This document shows, piece after piece, positions 9,501-23,930 of a stretch of 64,000 nt of DNA. A program made the translations under genes and the position numbers. The stretch spans positions 1,178,001-1,242,000 of the forward strand of contig VWZX01001949.1 of the NCBI GenBank assembly GCA_013399015.1. The letters are read 5' to 3'. A model generated the notes under the pieces. It was not told the DNA's origin. It ran no database searches and was given only the letters and a program-made list of their open reading frames with translations. How positions within the stretch are numbered: the first letter of the stretch is position 1; every line of letters starts with the position of its first letter. Source of the stretch: Galbula dea. Its lineage: Eukaryota; Chordata; Aves; Piciformes; Galbulidae.

Positions 9501-12500
9501 CTTGAGGATATCCTCCTGGGTCTGTGCAAAAAGTCACTTTGCTTTGGGATAAGACTTTCACTTAAAGAGCCAGGAAATCCTACTCCATTGAAATAATAAA
9601 GATTTTATCCCATGGGTATGTCCTAGGACACATTTTATTTTCTCTATCCTTTCCTTTTCTTGCTCATAGGCCTTTGTTGAGGCTTTTGCCTTTTATGTTT
9701 TAATGCTCCTTGTGCTGATCAAATTGCCATGGAGGTTCAAATACTTCATCCCCACATCTTGGCATATTAAGAAAAGAATAATTCTCTGTAGTACTAATTC
9801 AGGAGGAAGATCTCACTGGTCATTACAAAACCTTTTATGATTTGTGTAAAACATAGAATAATATATTTCTAGTTACATTGTTGCCAATATTTGGACATTT
9901 CTTCTGATTTTGTCTCAGTCATTATTGTAGACGTTGCTCCATTACCTTGTTAGGTCTCAGATGCAATGACACTGCTCAGGGGTGGGATCTGGCAGCTGCA
10001 TGCTTATGGCAGTTTCCACTCTCACAGTATGGCATTATCACATAGTACATTCTCAAATACCCTACTCTCTTCAGTGCTAAATTTCTTAAAACAACTCTAT
10101 TTCCTTGCTTTTCCTCAGGGCTTGAGAGGCTATCCCTCAACATTCACAATGGAATCTATCCATCTAGTGCTTTATCTGAGGTAGCTGTCTAGACTTGTTT
10201 AATAACTGCTAAAGAAAAACAGAAAATAGAATTTCTGGAGTGCATCATCTTAAAGATGATTCTAAAGTACAGGAGATAAATCATCTCTTGCAGTGCCTGA
10301 AACTTTCCACTGACTAGAAAGGAGACCTTGGGTGACTGATTGAATTTAGGTATTTACACTGAAAACACCCAAGGGATGGGAAACTTTTTACCTGACCCAG
10401 GAAGCAGGACTCAGAAGCCACATTATAATAACTGAATTTAGATATGTTCATGTACAGCTCTGTGTGTGCAATGGGGATTTAAGTTCTCTTCATAGTCAGT
10501 AGAGATCTAGTCAATACAATCAATAGATTTTATGGTGCAATTCATCCAACCAGATATAGGGTTCCACTTTACATGGAAATAAATCACAGCTTCAGCTCAA
10601 TTTAGCAAGTCTCCATTGTCTGTAACAGAGGCCAAGGTGACTTGATCTCTGGAAAATGTCTGCAGTAAAAGCCACTTTCAGACAGGCAAGTCTTACTTCT
10701 AAAGACAAGAGGAGTATTAGTCTTACTGTTACACAGGCTTTTATTCATCTTAGGCTCAACATAAAATTCTAGTTCCCTTTCCTCAAGAACTGTACCTATG
10801 TGGCTGCTGTACATATAACTGCATATCCCAGACTGTGACAGGTCTACAGTCTTCCCAGATGTTAGGCCAAAGAAAAATATGATGGTGTAGTTGATGTACT
10901 GAGTTTTATCACCCTACTTATGTTGCTGATTTCAGTAGCTTTAAGATCTTTCCCCAATTAGGACTATTGGGTTTACCTTTCCACCTTCCTTTTGTTCTCT
11001 GGTTTGCTATGGGGTTTGTCTTCTTGAGCCCTTCCATAAATGTGCTCTTGATTTATGATCAAAGTTGCATCTGATCTTAAAGCATAGTCAAACCCAGATT
11101 AACTGCTTCTTGTGCTGAACTTCATACACAAAGGCTGTGATTGACAGTTTTCACTGAATCTTCTTGTAGATATTCATGGTTTACCTTGACACAGGAGTTA
11201 CTGTGATGTTGGCCAGCAGCAGTCCTGCTTCTTCCTATTCCTAAATTTCTGTCCATTTATGTTGCTCCTCTCATTGTACCACTCAAAATTAGCTCCCCAA
11301 ATCAACAAATAGACAACACTGCTTTCTAGAAGGTGTGTAGCTTGGACATTGTCCTTCTCAAGCCTGTAACAAATGCAGAAGATCTATTTGAGTGGCCTGG
11401 CATGAATGAGGATGGTTGTGAGGGTCATTCATAAGCTTAGACTGTTTTTTATGTGTTGTAGCTTTCTCTGTAAAGCTGGAGACTTTGTAGGTATGGAAGT
11501 ACCATTTAATATTTTAGAGGGTGTACTCACTTCCATACACCAGCAAAATCACTAAACTAGCATAATTGAACCTAATACTGAAATCACTGGAGAACTACAA
11601 AATCTCAATGCATGAAAATGCCCTGATATAAGAAAGCATTTTTGGTGATGGTGCTTTAACAGCTGCTACTTTGTGTTTTGCTTGGTTTTGCAGAAATACT
11701 GAGCCAGCAACCTCTTTTAGTCATGTCAGTGCAAATGTAGAGTAAATCTATTAAAGTCAGAAGAACAACTAGATTTGGCTGCTGCCTCACAAGCTTTTTT
11801 TTGAGCTATTAGAAAATATTTTCATTTTTTACTGATACTCTGCTAGTGCAGAAGGCCAAGTTCAAGATTCTGCACCTCTGATGAGGTAATTCCCTGCCAC
11901 AACAAACTTTCCTTCCCATATAGGTAAGACAGCTTGAGAAATGGGGTAAATATAAAAGATGGACACCCCCTGGAAAGATAGCAAGTGACCACCAAGCTGT
12001 CCCAGAGCTGCCAGTACTCACAGCAGCTTGTTTCCTTCAATTGGGATCTGGCTTGTATAAGTATGGAATCTTTTCTTCCTTCACAGCTTCCTAAAGTTTA
12101 GAAAGCATTTTTCCTCTCTCAATAAATGCAGTTATTTAATTAACAAATACAATTAATTAGTTAAAAAATACAGTGCAAACAAGCTGGGGTGTTAAGGAAG
12201 GAAAGCACTGTCTTTCTCCCCATTTTGTGGTGGAGCTTGTGTCTGATGTTGAAGCTAAAGGTTTTTTTTACTAATGTTGCTGTAATTTGACATTTCCACC
12301 AATTTGTCATCATTCAGAAGAATTGTTCAGTCTCCAGTAGTTTATCCCTACTCTACAACTCCTCCTGACTTTCCCATCTCTTTCTCCCTGTCCCTTCCTA
12401 CTTAGTCCTATCTTCTCTCCTTCCTTTTGTGGCATTCTTCACCTCACTACTGAAGTATGGCACCAATCACTGGATCATCCAATTCGCTTTGTGTACGACT

Positions 12501-14972
12501 CCTCAGCCTTTTGTACTTATGTGACTACAACAACGGAGTTCAGTCTGACTTAAATTCAGTTGGCCTAAGTCCTGGTAGCAGGTTGTGAGAGCTGACATGA
12601 CAATTTATCTCTTACTCAGACATAGGTGCATTTACTTTTTGGTATTTTTGTTACTTTTTCTTAAACTTACTGTGCTTTGACATTGAGTTCACCTGTATTA
12701 GCATTAAAATGTGTGTCTAATTCCCACAGAGTAGGGACTTAATAGAAATTACTTTGTCCATATGATGTGAGGTAGTTTAGGTGCAGAAATTATCTCTGAA
12801 TCATCTTGTGCTTCATCATCATTAGTGTTTCTTTTTTGGTTACACAGTTACCTGGTGCTGATTTCAGCATCTGGTAGCAAAGTACCCTCCCTGGACCATC
12901 CTGTAACTTTGGGCACAGCCTAAAGTTAGAGTCCCTATGTAAACAGCATCACTGTAGGAGAAGTTCTTAAAGTTGTTGTGATTCAGACCCACACAATTCT
13001 GAGTCACTGCTCTTGATCACTCTTTGCTCTAGGGGTGATAGTGGTGTTAGGGAAAGAGTGATTTATTGATGACCTCTGCAGGTAACAGATTTCTTGTGGT
13101 GACTCAGCTGTTCTTTCCAGAAAGAGGGAACATGAAGTGGAGGTGGATACCCAACTCTCTTTCCAGAAAGGATGCAAACTGAGCTAGTGTCTGTCCCTTG
13201 AGCTTATTCACATTCCTAGGATCAGTGGTAGGAGGAAGAGGTTTAGGAGCACCATATACCGGCTAATCCAAGATTTGTACACTACTTCATACCCAGCCTG
13301 AATCACACCTGCATCTGTTGCTCCAGAGTTGAGATGATAATAAAAGGTCCTGGTTTGCAGCATCATTTGCTGCCAGCATTGATAACCAAGACAAATAAAG
13401 GATGGGAGCTCCTGGTGTAACAATAAGAGAAAACCAACTTCTCTAAAGAGTGAGCGTATAGGCAGAACCTACTGCCTGATTCACCATGTTCACCAGCCAG
13501 CGGGATGAGGACATGCATTGCTTCTAGAGACCAAAGCAGGACATAATCACCTCCAAATAAACATTTTACTGGAGACCATAGGAAAGCTCTTCTGTTATAG
13601 AGTGATATCTTATAGTTTTCTGGAAATAGTAAGTCTGAAGAAAACATTATTAGGATGAGTGAAGAAAAGAGATTTTGGGCAGATGCAAATGTGTCAGTGC
13701 TTGTCTTCATTGGTGGTGCTTGTTTTCACTTGTTGCACCGTGAGTTAATTCTCAAGCAGTCGAAGCAAGTAATTTGTTTATAAACATTGATCTGAGTGCT
13801 CCATCAGTGTTTGTTCTAGGCTATGAAGACTTGAAATTTCTGTTACAGTAAAGGACTTTTTAATTGCTTAAATTATGATATAGCAACAGCTGGAAGAAGA
13901 TTCAAGATAAAGTCAGGGTATAGATAAGGTCTAATAGAGGAGGAGATATCTGCTGGAAGAATTTGCACAAGAAATTATTAATTTTCTACTTGGGATTTTT
14001 AAACCAAACTTGCAGAATTTTCCAAAAGACAGCTGTAGGCTGTAGTTTAACTACAAAATATAGGCTTAAATCAATAGTTCTGCTTATTCTTGGCTGATGA
14101 CTAAGCAGGACTTTGAGTTATAACCAGGAATATGTTGGGGTTTGGGTTTATTGTTTTTAAATTTAGAAACAGATTTGCAAATGAGCAATGAATTTTATGA
14201 TTCTATGAATTAACTCAGGAAAAAAAAATCCACTTGTTTACATGGTTTGCTAACATCATAATGTAACATAGCATAAGTAGTAGCAGTAATAGTAATTGAG
14301 CAGGGATTCATAGGATTAAATGTAGGTGTCTTCCCTGGAAATGTCATTACAGTCTCCTCAGTTGCCAGTATAGATCACTGTTATTGGAATACTGGTGATT
14401 GTTCAACTCATCCTGAAGTAAATGACGACTCTGAGAAATCACATCCTGATCCCAGAGATTATACCAAATAAAAACATATCCCTTGAATGGGAGCTCCAAT
14501 ACATGGCTTAGATGTAGACACCTACATTACAAACACTAACTTTGAGATGAATCTTATCCAAATGACATTGTTGAAGGCCTTGCAGGAATAACAACTTTAA
14601 AAAGTACTCTGGACAAGAGGTTAAAACAGTCATTCTTCCTGGTCTTAAGATGCCTGCTCCAAATATTAATATCTCATACAGTCTTAAGTCTGGAACACCC
14701 TTCTCAGAGCAGGTAAATAAATGGACCAAGATCACCAAATATCTGTAATCTTGAGTTCTGATTCAATCTTGTATCTAAATCTTGTTGTGATGCCCCTTAG
14801 GTTACCTCATGTTCCTGTGAAACTCTTCTCATGTCCCCCAGGCTCCACTTGAATGTAGAAATGAAAGCTCCTCTAGCATATCTTTGCAGGGCTGGGGGCA
14901 GAAATTGTTACTGGTCCCTCTGGACAGTGTAAGTGCCTACACTCATAGCTGAAGAATAATTGCCAGAATGCA

Positions 14973-14989
14973 GGGTTGGGTTGGTTGGG
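14973..14989 (+). repeat. G-rich GGGTTGGG short repeat
   Basis: Four G runs separated by TT (GGG-TT-GGG-TT-GG-TT-GGG) are followed by a T9 run. The string resembles telomere-like short repeats and could form a two-tier quadruplex. No extended array is present. Confidence 0.6.
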
Positions 14990-16614
14990 TTTTTTTTGGA
15001 AAGGGCTCCAAGTCCTATCCAGAGCACAAATATCTAGCTGTACTTCTGAGTTATTTAAAAGAGTAATTACAATATGGTTGTTCTTTCAGAGCTGTCAGTG
15101 CTGTTGAAGAGTGAGATGTAATTTTTAGATGTCTGTGCAGTCTCTTTGCCACTGGTCCTGCAAGGAGAACAGATGGACCCATCTAGTTTCTGCCTTGTCC
15201 AGAGGGAAAAAATAATTCTTTTCAGCCCACTTATTTAAAAAAAAACAAAAGGTAGTGAAAGAAATAAGCAATAAAGCCAGTATTTTTTTCAGAGTGAGGT
15301 AAGAGCAGCAGTGGTGCAGGGAAGAAGCTGGCAGCTGTGAATGCATTTTCATTGATGACAACAAAACAGCAGCTGAGCTGAAGAAGGAGGCAAAGGAGAT
15401 GTTGTAAATAAAGCTGGAAAAGAGAGAAGGAAGATGAGTAACTGTGCTGTAAGAGGTAAAACAGAAGGAGGGGAGTTAAAGCCACTCTTGTATGGAAACA
15501 TGTTAGGAGCTACTTAATGAAGGTGCTGCTTGTACAGAGAAACCAACTTCATTGCCCTCTTGATACTTTGGTACCTGCTTTAGACAAGTTGCCTATTTTC
15601 TTCTAATTACAAAGTGTCTTCTGTGTAAAACCAGTTGCTGCTGTTGGCCTACATGGGAGACCCCATGTTCTCTGCGTAGACTGAGAATAAACCCAAGACC
15701 TGGTCAGCAGTGAGGTATGTTGGCCAGGCAGTGACAGAATATAGCTGTTTGTTGCTTGAGCTATTCCTGCTCTGCAGGCAGCCAGGGGACCATGGTTTCT
15801 GAGGTATAGCCATCTTCTTCATACATATCATGGTTGTCATCTTCACTTGGCATCACAGGACTATGAGTTACATGCTTGCACTCAAAGAGCAGTAGAGTCC
15901 AACTTCATCTGTTATTTTAGTGCAGAGCACATCCCTCAGGGGTGAAATCCAAGGACAGAATGCTTTGTGGCAATTTGGGGCTGATACAGGGACAGTGAAC
16001 CTCCCTCTCTCCTCCATGCACTCACAGTTGTGAAACCTGAAGAAGTTCTAAAGAATAGAGAGACTAGAGGAGCAGCATATTCAAGGCATGTTAAATGTAA
16101 CTTTAGGGGGAAAGGAGGAATCTACCCCGAGCTATAAAAAGGGATGACAATGAGACTAAGGCAGGTTATACTTCTACTTCAACACCCTTAGGGGTCATGA
16201 ACTTTTTACCTCAACAACAGCCACACAGGTGTATCTATAAAGACAAAGCAAGTTTGGAGTTTTAACCCTTGACCCAGAAGTAAGCCAACACTGGCATTGC
16301 ATTTAGCCATCACGGCAGCAGTGCAATAGCTTAGAAAAGGTTAACAAGCAATTGCCAGTTTTTCTCCTTCCTCCCTGTTGCTAGAGCCCTAGGTTTCATT
16401 GGTGCAGCCCTGGAGAGATAGTGTCTGCCACTATTCCTGCATAGAAAAGCATCGGGCCTGAAAATGTGTCTACTTTAAGCATTACTGGTTGAAATGCTTA
16501 CCTTTCTGGGAGTTTTCTTTACCAACTGGGTTGTGGTTCTTCAGGCTGCTACCAAGTGGTTGGGTTTGCCAGAATTTCTTTGTAACAGTGAAGCAAAAAT
16601 TCTATTTGTCTCTC

Positions 16615-16632
16615 TTTTTTTTTTTTTTTTTT
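16615..16632 (+). repeat. T18 homopolymer
   Basis: Eighteen consecutive T follow a CTCTC stretch. No retroposon body was recognised beside it, so it is annotated only as a simple repeat. Confidence 0.92.
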
Positions 16633-18234
16633 GATGGGACCTGTGTCTGCCATGATGTATTCTAGCTCCACAGGCTGGGAATTAAGAGAAACAGCAATAA
16701 ACCTCAGAGTTTGCAGCACTGTGAAAGGCATGTAAATGGGGTAATAATTTTAGCTGTTCTCTCTGCTCTCGTGGCCTGACAGTGCCTCTCTTCAATAAGT
16801 TTCTTTATTCCTGTGACTCGTGTGATGCCTTACACTGCAACATGACACTGAGGTTCAAGACTTTTTGTAATTCTCTGTTTATGGTTTTATATTATCTATA
16901 GGACATTCTCTGCAGGTTGGTGGCTTATTGGGTTTTTTAAGATTAGGCAGAGGAAAGTCATTGGCCTTGTTCTGAGTCAGCAAATCTAGCATAAAATCAG
17001 GCTTTTAGTTGGAGATTCATGTTCATGTTGTGGCACCCTTTTTAAGCCCCTGAATCGTTTTTAGTGAAGATAAGAAAATTATTAGCTGTGTGCAGTTATG
17101 TGATAAGCTGAAATGAATGGGAGGTGAATGTGATGGCAAAGGTTATGTCTGACATACCTATGAATGTGTGTCTGAAATAGCATAGTACCACACAGTCATC
17201 ACAGCTAGTATTCTTATTTATATGCAGTAAGTGTGTTTTTACTAACCCAGAATTTATAACATATTTATGCACACTACAGAATTACCTTCAGGAACAAGCA
17301 GAGATGAAAGCTCTTTGGGCTATGCATCCCTGTACCTCCCATAATACCACAGACTCCTTGCAGAACTTTTAGGTTCCACCACACTGCTTCCATAAAACCT
17401 CCAATGTTTTTCTGAGTAGCCAGTGAGAGGTAGGCACATCTAACCTCCTCTGTGAGATGCAGTCCGTCCTGTCCAGCCTCTTGTGCCTCTTGTGCTGTGC
17501 ACTGTCCAGACATAGCACAATTCTGTCTCCTCCATCTCCACAGAGATTGAGAATAGGGAATCAGGAAACACTGAGATATTTTTCCTCTTCTGGGCCAGTG
17601 TGGGCTGGTGAACAACAGCATTTCATGGCAGCTGCTGCTGCATTTTGGGAGATGGATGAGCTAAATCCTGTGCACAAATCTCAAAGTGGGATGTGATCCC
17701 TCTGATGGCAAGTGCTCAGCTCATGTATGTTGGTTATGGTGTTGATTTATGCAGATAGGCTGTGGTTGGCTTTGTTTCTGGCAACTCTGGAAAGCAAAGC
17801 ATGTTTTTGTATGTCTGGATCCCATATGTGGTGCTGCTGTATGCAAGCAATATGTGCAGTATTTACACAGATGCTGGATTGCACCTGCCTGTCTAGCTCT
17901 CACAGGCAGCAATCTGCATCTTCTCAACAAGTGGGTCTGTTGTAAGGTGTCTGTTCTAACTGGGGAGGAAGGCTTCAGTGAGGAGAGATGAGTCAGAAGG
18001 GCTGGAAAGGGAAAGCAGATTTCCTAATTTCAATCACCAAAAGTTGTTGCAGTGGGATGACACTGGTCAATGGCTGAACACTGATGATTTTTCAATCAAT
18101 CATTAGAGGGGGAGCAAGCAAGGAAAATGGAAGGCTGGTTCATCAGAAGCAAGACTTTAAGTAAAATATTGTGTTGCAGAAGCAAGAACCTAGCTATGGT
18201 CTGTGATCTCACTGGTCTAAAATACGTTCAAACT

Positions 18235-18345
18235 CAAAATAACAAACTGGTCTTTGCCCCAGAGACCTTGCAATTTCAGTTTAATAGAAGAATTAACAGG
18301 TGGATCCAAAGGAAGAGAGGTGAAACAAAAACCATTACCAGTACT
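18235..18345 (-). mobile_element. Ancient MIR/L2-tail type SINE remnant
   Basis: The stretch with CTTTGCCCCAGAGACCTTGCAATTT and, further on, AAAGGAAGAGAGGTGAAAC follows the order of the amniote MIR/L2-tail consensus (reverse complement): gtccctgccccaaagagc, then ttacaatctaaatag, then caaagg...ggaaac. It abuts the CR1 copy at 18395. Divergence is high, so the family name is approximate. Confidence 0.5.
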
Positions 18346-18394
18346 CCCAGTTTGCCCTCAATATAAACTGTTAATAATGTTATTTATAACACAG

Positions 18395-18720
18395 GAATGG
18401 ATTATTTGAAGAAAGGCTATTAGAAAAGGCAATGAGGTAGCTTCATGGATGACAAGGAGTCACATGGAAAAAAAGGAGAGGTAATGGCACAAGTTACCCC
18501 TGGGAAGACTCTGATTAGACACAAGAGAAAAATTTTTCATAACAAGAACAACCAGAATAATCTCCCCAAGGAAATAGTGAATTCCCCAACATTGAACACT
18601 TTTAAGATTCAGCTGAGAGGGGTGCTGGGCCATCTCATCTAGATTATGCTTTTGCCAAGAAAGGTTGGATCAGAGGATCCCTGAGGTTCCTTCTAACCTG
18701 GTATTCTCTGATTCTATGAT
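18395..18720 (+). mobile_element. CR1 LINE 3' fragment, sense to KCNQ3
   Basis: The order of blocks matches an avian CR1 3' end: TTTTTCATAACAAGAAC, AATAATCTCCCCAAGGAA, ATTCCCCAACATTGAACACT, AAGATTCAGCTGAGAGGG, GCTTTTGCCAAGAAAGGTTGG, and a final TTCTAACCTGGTATTCTCTG followed by ATTCTATGAT, the usual CR1 tail repeat. The element is 5'-truncated. The 64-codon ORF at 18445-18642 inside it is a relic, not a gene. Confidence 0.9.
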
Positions 18721-20708
18721 CTTTGTATCTTCCAGCTTATGCCAGTGCAGCTAATGTATTTGGGGTTTGTACAATAAAGATCTGACATGTGACCAATATG
18801 GGCTGTCACAAATCTTGTAGAAATTACTATTCCCAGCAAGAGGCAGGAGAAATCAGAGGAGGAGTCATGACTCAGAGGTCGTCTCAGTCAAGAAGGTCAC
18901 CTGGCATTTGGACTCTGCTCTGGCATCAGCACTGAATCCCAACCCTTAACAGTAAAGCTTTCCTAAGGACTGTATGCTATGCTTAGTGGAGTGCTCCTAG
19001 TTGGGCACCTCAGCTCAGTGTCTGCTCCTCAACCTTAGCTGTGAAATACAGGGAGATCCTGGATGAACCTTGCAAGGCTCTGAAAAGTTTGCTTTGGTGG
19101 TGTACAAATTAACACCTTCTGCTGTAAGATGTTTGTTGTGTCTCAGGAAAAAAAAACAACTATGAGCTCCAGTACCTCCTTAAGTTCAGCTGCAGATGGT
19201 TTTTCCAGAAAGATCCTTGGCTTATCTGTTAAGCACTGGAGGTAATCACTGACAATATGAATGGAAAGAAAAATGAGTTAGCAGCTCTGAATGACATGCT
19301 GAAGGCTCTCAGAAGAAGTGGTGGTACTTTCTTATATCATAAGATGAGCTGGAATTTGGCTGGATCTTCTGGTGAAGATGAAGTGAACTAAGAAATAAGC
19401 TTACTGGAGAGAGGCCTGTGCTGCATAAATGCCAAAAACATGCTTCTGGCAAAGTTGTAAGACATTCTGCCTATCACCATCCTTCAGTGTTGTGTCCTTT
19501 GGCTTTGTAGTCTGAGGAGCAGAGGTTGGAAATCAGAATTATAACTGTACAACTAATTTTAGAAATGCTGAAAAGGCACACCACTTCTCACTGGTTTGTT
19601 TAAATCTCTGGCTAGGAAACTGTGGGTTGTGGAGGAATGAATATTCTGGAAACAGCAAATTAAAAGCATTAAAAGTGAGCTGGTTAAAATGTCTTTTGTG
19701 TTTCCATCTTTTCTTGTAGTAGCCTATTAAAAAAACAAACAACTCCCTTCAGAAAACCCCGAAAGACTTCCAAGGTGCAGAAAGCTTTTATGCCACACTT
19801 CTGACTTGGCAAACTGAAAAGCTACCAGGAGAAGCTGCTCAGTGTCTGCATATAGCTTTAATGTAGAAGTGTAACTATTTAAAATGTCACCACTGCTTCC
19901 ACAAATGATTATATTAGTGCTAAAAAATGTGGCTGGATAACACATAAACAAGAAAAATCTGATTTTTTTTTTTCTCCATTTTGGTGTGTTAAGGCAATGT
20001 CATTAAAGCAGCTGTGATCCTCTACTACTAAACACAATGTAGGTGTAAGTTTCCAGGGCTATAGTACAATGCTGATATCTCACCATGAATAGTATCTATC
20101 GAGCTTATCTCCTGGTATGTAATGTACTTATGCAGGCACTGTCACAGAAACAGACACACTCTTGTAATCTCACATACCTGCAAAGCACATACTCAACCCT
20201 TTACATCTCAGTAGGGAGAAGTGTTTCCAGGTGGTCATCTCCCCTTAAACACTTCTTTTAATCACCTTTAGCTATTCACATGGCTGCATTGTGGTCATTG
20301 CTTGGGCCCCTTTCTGACAGTGGCAGGCACAGGAAATATGAGCGAAGGTGGGGGCATGGTCTGGGCAGGGACATGATCTCAGCAGTGCCATGTCTGGGGA
20401 GCACCTTGCTGTGGCCTGTGTCCTTGCAAATCTACCTGCCCCTCATGGGCCTCTGATGCAACCCATCAACAGTGTTTCCTTATAAGCTTCTTCAGTTTGA
20501 CAGGATGGTTAATTTAATGACATTGTTGCCATGGCATAAATAGGTGAATGGGTGGTTCTGTGAATGATAAGGATTTGCTAGCTGTTTGCTTTGTAGGTGA
20601 GGTAAGCCTTCAATACAAAGAACATTTTAGCTAGAATTTTTCTTTTGTGTTTGAAGTTGTCACTGCTTTTTCAAACATATTTTCTATCTATGTTTTGGTG
20701 GGGTTTGG

Positions 20709-20740
20709 GTTTTTTTTTGTTTTTGTTGTTTTTTTTTTTT
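20709..20740 (+). repeat. T-rich low-complexity tract
   Basis: T runs are interrupted by single G and TTG units, following GGGTTTGGG. No element body is recognised around it. Confidence 0.85.
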
Positions 20741-21240
20741 CATATGGTGTTTTCTTGGGCCTGAGGTGTTTTGCTTGGGGAGATATTTCCTTGTTCTTTC
20801 AGGTGGCATAAATACTTTAATATAGGAGCACCTAACTTCAATGTAAGGTAGAATATTGTTAGCAGAAGATTTTGATAATCCAAACTTCTAGACTATCTAG
20901 GGAACAGTGTTGAGTACAAAATGTACTTACCAGAGAGCAGGAGAGGAAAGCAAGTAATGGAGCACATGTCTTTTGCTCTTGTGAACTGAGTGATTACTAG
21001 GCAGGTAGAGGCTGGAAACAATTGACTATAATTGGTCTGTTGGGATTTTAATAAACTCTTTATAGCAATTAAAATGCTTTTATTGAAAACAGATTTGGGC
21101 ATCTTTTCTAAAGCAGTCTTAACTGTAACTGCTGGTTGAAATGTTAATTATGGTTTTGTGAAACATGTCTTTGCAGCAAGTGATATCAGTGTGCTGTGCT
21201 CTGCAGTCAGGACTGGATCTCTCAGTAGAGAGGAGACTCT

Positions 21241-21270
21241 TGTCCATGTCCATGCCTATGCCCATGTTCT
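21241..21270 (+). repeat. Hexanucleotide tandem repeat (TGTCCA-like), 5 units
   Basis: Units read TGTCCA, TGTCCA, TGCCTA, TGCCCA, TGTTCT. The first two are identical and the rest diverge, so the array is probably old or imperfectly expanded. Confidence 0.8.
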
Positions 21271-23930
21271 TGAAATTTAGGCAGCTTGGGAATGATTTGT
21301 AAAGTGCTCCTGCAGACTCCTTGGGGTATCAACCACGTGTAGAGATGCAAGGGATCTGTGGGTATGCTGTGACGTGAGGGAGGACTATTTATAGCCAGGA
21401 AAGCTGAAAAGGTAGACATTGAAAATAAGCAGATTATATAAAGATCAGTCAAATATTCCAGTTTCCCTCTAGGTTATAAAACAGCCTTTGTTACAACAGA
21501 AAGACAGAGTCTTTAACACATATCTATGTATTGCTGGCATTGCCTGTTTCCCAGTGTTTGGAGAATGCACAGGCATCCTTCTACAAAAAATAGTTTCAAA
21601 GCTGTTGTTGCTAGGATCTATTTAGAAGTTAAAAGTTGCAAAGCCATTTCCAAACTAATCTTTCTTTGTATGTGCTCCTAATTAGGGAAAAAAGATCCCT
21701 TTAGACCTACAGTATCTCTATTTTATCAACTTTAGGCAAACACACTTTAAAAGGATTTTCAACACATTTGTTTATTGAATTTTGAATTATAGATGATTTG
21801 TAAGCTTTTAAAAACCTGAAAATCCTTTAAAAGATGTCTCTTACTGGTGCCAACTCCCAGTTTCAGTATAGATCCCAAGATACTTGCAGTATTTTTTGCA
21901 GTCCTAACCACAAGAGCCCTGTTGTGTTAATTATAGCATCTTTTTACATATATGCTAATCTTCTTTATTTATTCTTTTTGCCTTTGGAAGGTTTACATTT
22001 CCAAGGAGTCACAGAGACATATGTGTAGGCTTTCCAAGATACAAAACTGGAAATGAATACTTCTCATTCTCTCAAAGAGATATTTTTTCTTGTTGTTTAA
22101 ACTTTGATAAAATAGAAACAATTAGCTTCTCATTTATTCTGGGGCCTCAATTCTGATTTTGCCTGTGAAGGCCTAATGCTTCTGTGTCTTTCCAGAAGAC
22201 CAAAAATGCAGGAATTTTTTTGAAACATAACAGGTTCATAGTCTAAAAAAAAAACCAACTGGGTGAGGTTATGAGGGCAGAGGGAGAAACAGCTGATGTA
22301 GTTGAGTGGAAAAAGTGACAAGTCTATTCAGTAGCTATTGTGTGAAACAATATCCCATTTACTCGTGTGATATTACAGGAGCACATGGCAAGCATCCTAG
22401 TGAATGAGGGCTGTTTTGGGCTGCACTTGTACAGCCACTCTGCCTTCATTTGGACATCAGAAGAGTCATCACAGCCCTCAGACTTGGCAAACTAATGACA
22501 GAAGTATTGGGATGATGGAGATTATAATTTGTTTCTCTGAAAAGAAGCAGCCAGCAATATAAGAATCCAGGACAGGAAGGAAATCTTTGCAGGGACTGAG
22601 TTCTGTCTTCTTCTATCTGAGGCAGGAACATAATGTGATCTTTTCCTTAAATGAATAAAGTCTTTGTGAAAACTAATTAGAGGCTGTCTGTACCAGACTC
22701 AGAACAGGACTGCAGTGCAGTTTTGGACTGTCACTCGTTTTGAATGATGAGCTCCAGTGTCAGTAGCACCTGAGAACGGAGCTCTACAGGGGCTATGAAG
22801 GAAGCTAATAAGAAAGCAAAAAGACTGAAATAGTCAGCAAATTAACCTGAACTGAGGTCCCTGCTTCTATAGCCAGGCAGTTCCCAAGAGCAAACAGTGT
22901 GCAGAGAGCTTGGGCACATCTGCACATCACTGCTGGGTACATGGATCCTGCTGGTTTGCTCCCACGGCTGCTATTTGAAGGCTGCTCAAGGCTTTTGCTA
23001 TTTTAGTGGCTCAAAACCTTTCAATTCCATATCTATATTTATGCACAGTCTGTGTATATTCATTTCTGTCTTTTGCCAATGCTGGTTTTCAGTTCAAACA
23101 GCTCTTCTGCTTCCTCCATTCCTTGCTTTCCAAGCATGATTAAAGGGGGCAGTCATCTGTCTTAACAGCTTACTGAAAAGATAACATTTGTGGGTCTAAA
23201 AGAAAAGACCCAAAACCCAACCTGGTAACTTTTTTTGGATCTCTCTGCAATTTTTGTTACCTTGTTCTATAATATATGAACCAAAAGTTAACTCAGAATC
23301 TTAGTGTCTTGTAATTTATTCACATCAGTGTTTCTAAATCAAGATCAGGCTTCTAATTTTCCTGGGCACTGCATAAGCACATAGCATAAGGCCTCTCCTT
23401 CCACCTGCCCAGTTTGTGACTGTAACAAATAGGAAAGAAAACAGAAGTATGGAGCATGAGAAACCTTGTTAATGGATGTACTTGCTCCTCTGAAAACTTT
23501 ATTAAAAATAGTTACAGTTAAACTTTGATTCTTTTTGTTCTCATGTGATTTATTATGGGAAATGTAATATAGGCAGGAAGAGTGCCTAAAAATATGCAGA
23601 TTGCTTTTTTTCTTACTTTGTACCTTATAATACTGGAAATGCCAAAGCTAAACTTTGCTCCTAAGGAGAAGGCTCTGTGATATGTTGAAGCCCTGCTGCT
23701 CCTGAGATCTCCATCCAGCTCTGATATGTGAGTGCTGGGAAGCAGAACTAGTGACACTAAAGAGTCCCTCAGCATCCAGTAACTGACACCTCACTTGCAT
23801 CTCAGAAAAGCCTACAGGTCTTGGTTCACCTGCTTTACAAAAGTAGGCTGCAGCATTTGTTACCTACCAGTCTCTTGAGGTGATGTTACTGATGCCTCTC
23901 TGATTAGCAGCTCCCTATGAAGTCCTCATA

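Larger units (their letters stand above)
6556..18234. other. Intronic sequence, no gene or confident transposon
   Basis: Eleven kilobases of AT-rich intron. I recognised only small local features: a G-rich GGGTTGGG run (14973-14989), a T18 run (16615-16632) and an AT-rich cluster of homeodomain-core sites (12133-12170). ORFs here (up to 133 codons at 8247-8648 minus) show no family resemblance. A TTTTATGATTCTATGAATT string near 14190 looks like a CR1 tail but has no CR1 body beside it. Confidence 0.55.

Noticed and set aside
14160..14215. TTTTATGATTCTATGAATT resembling a CR1 tail
   Set aside because: No CR1 body blocks such as CCTTCCAACC precede it. Too short to support.
18127..18366. 79-codon + ORF as a possible small gene
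   Set aside because: Its right half overlaps a MIR/L2-type remnant and it abuts a CR1 copy. No codon or domain signal supports coding.
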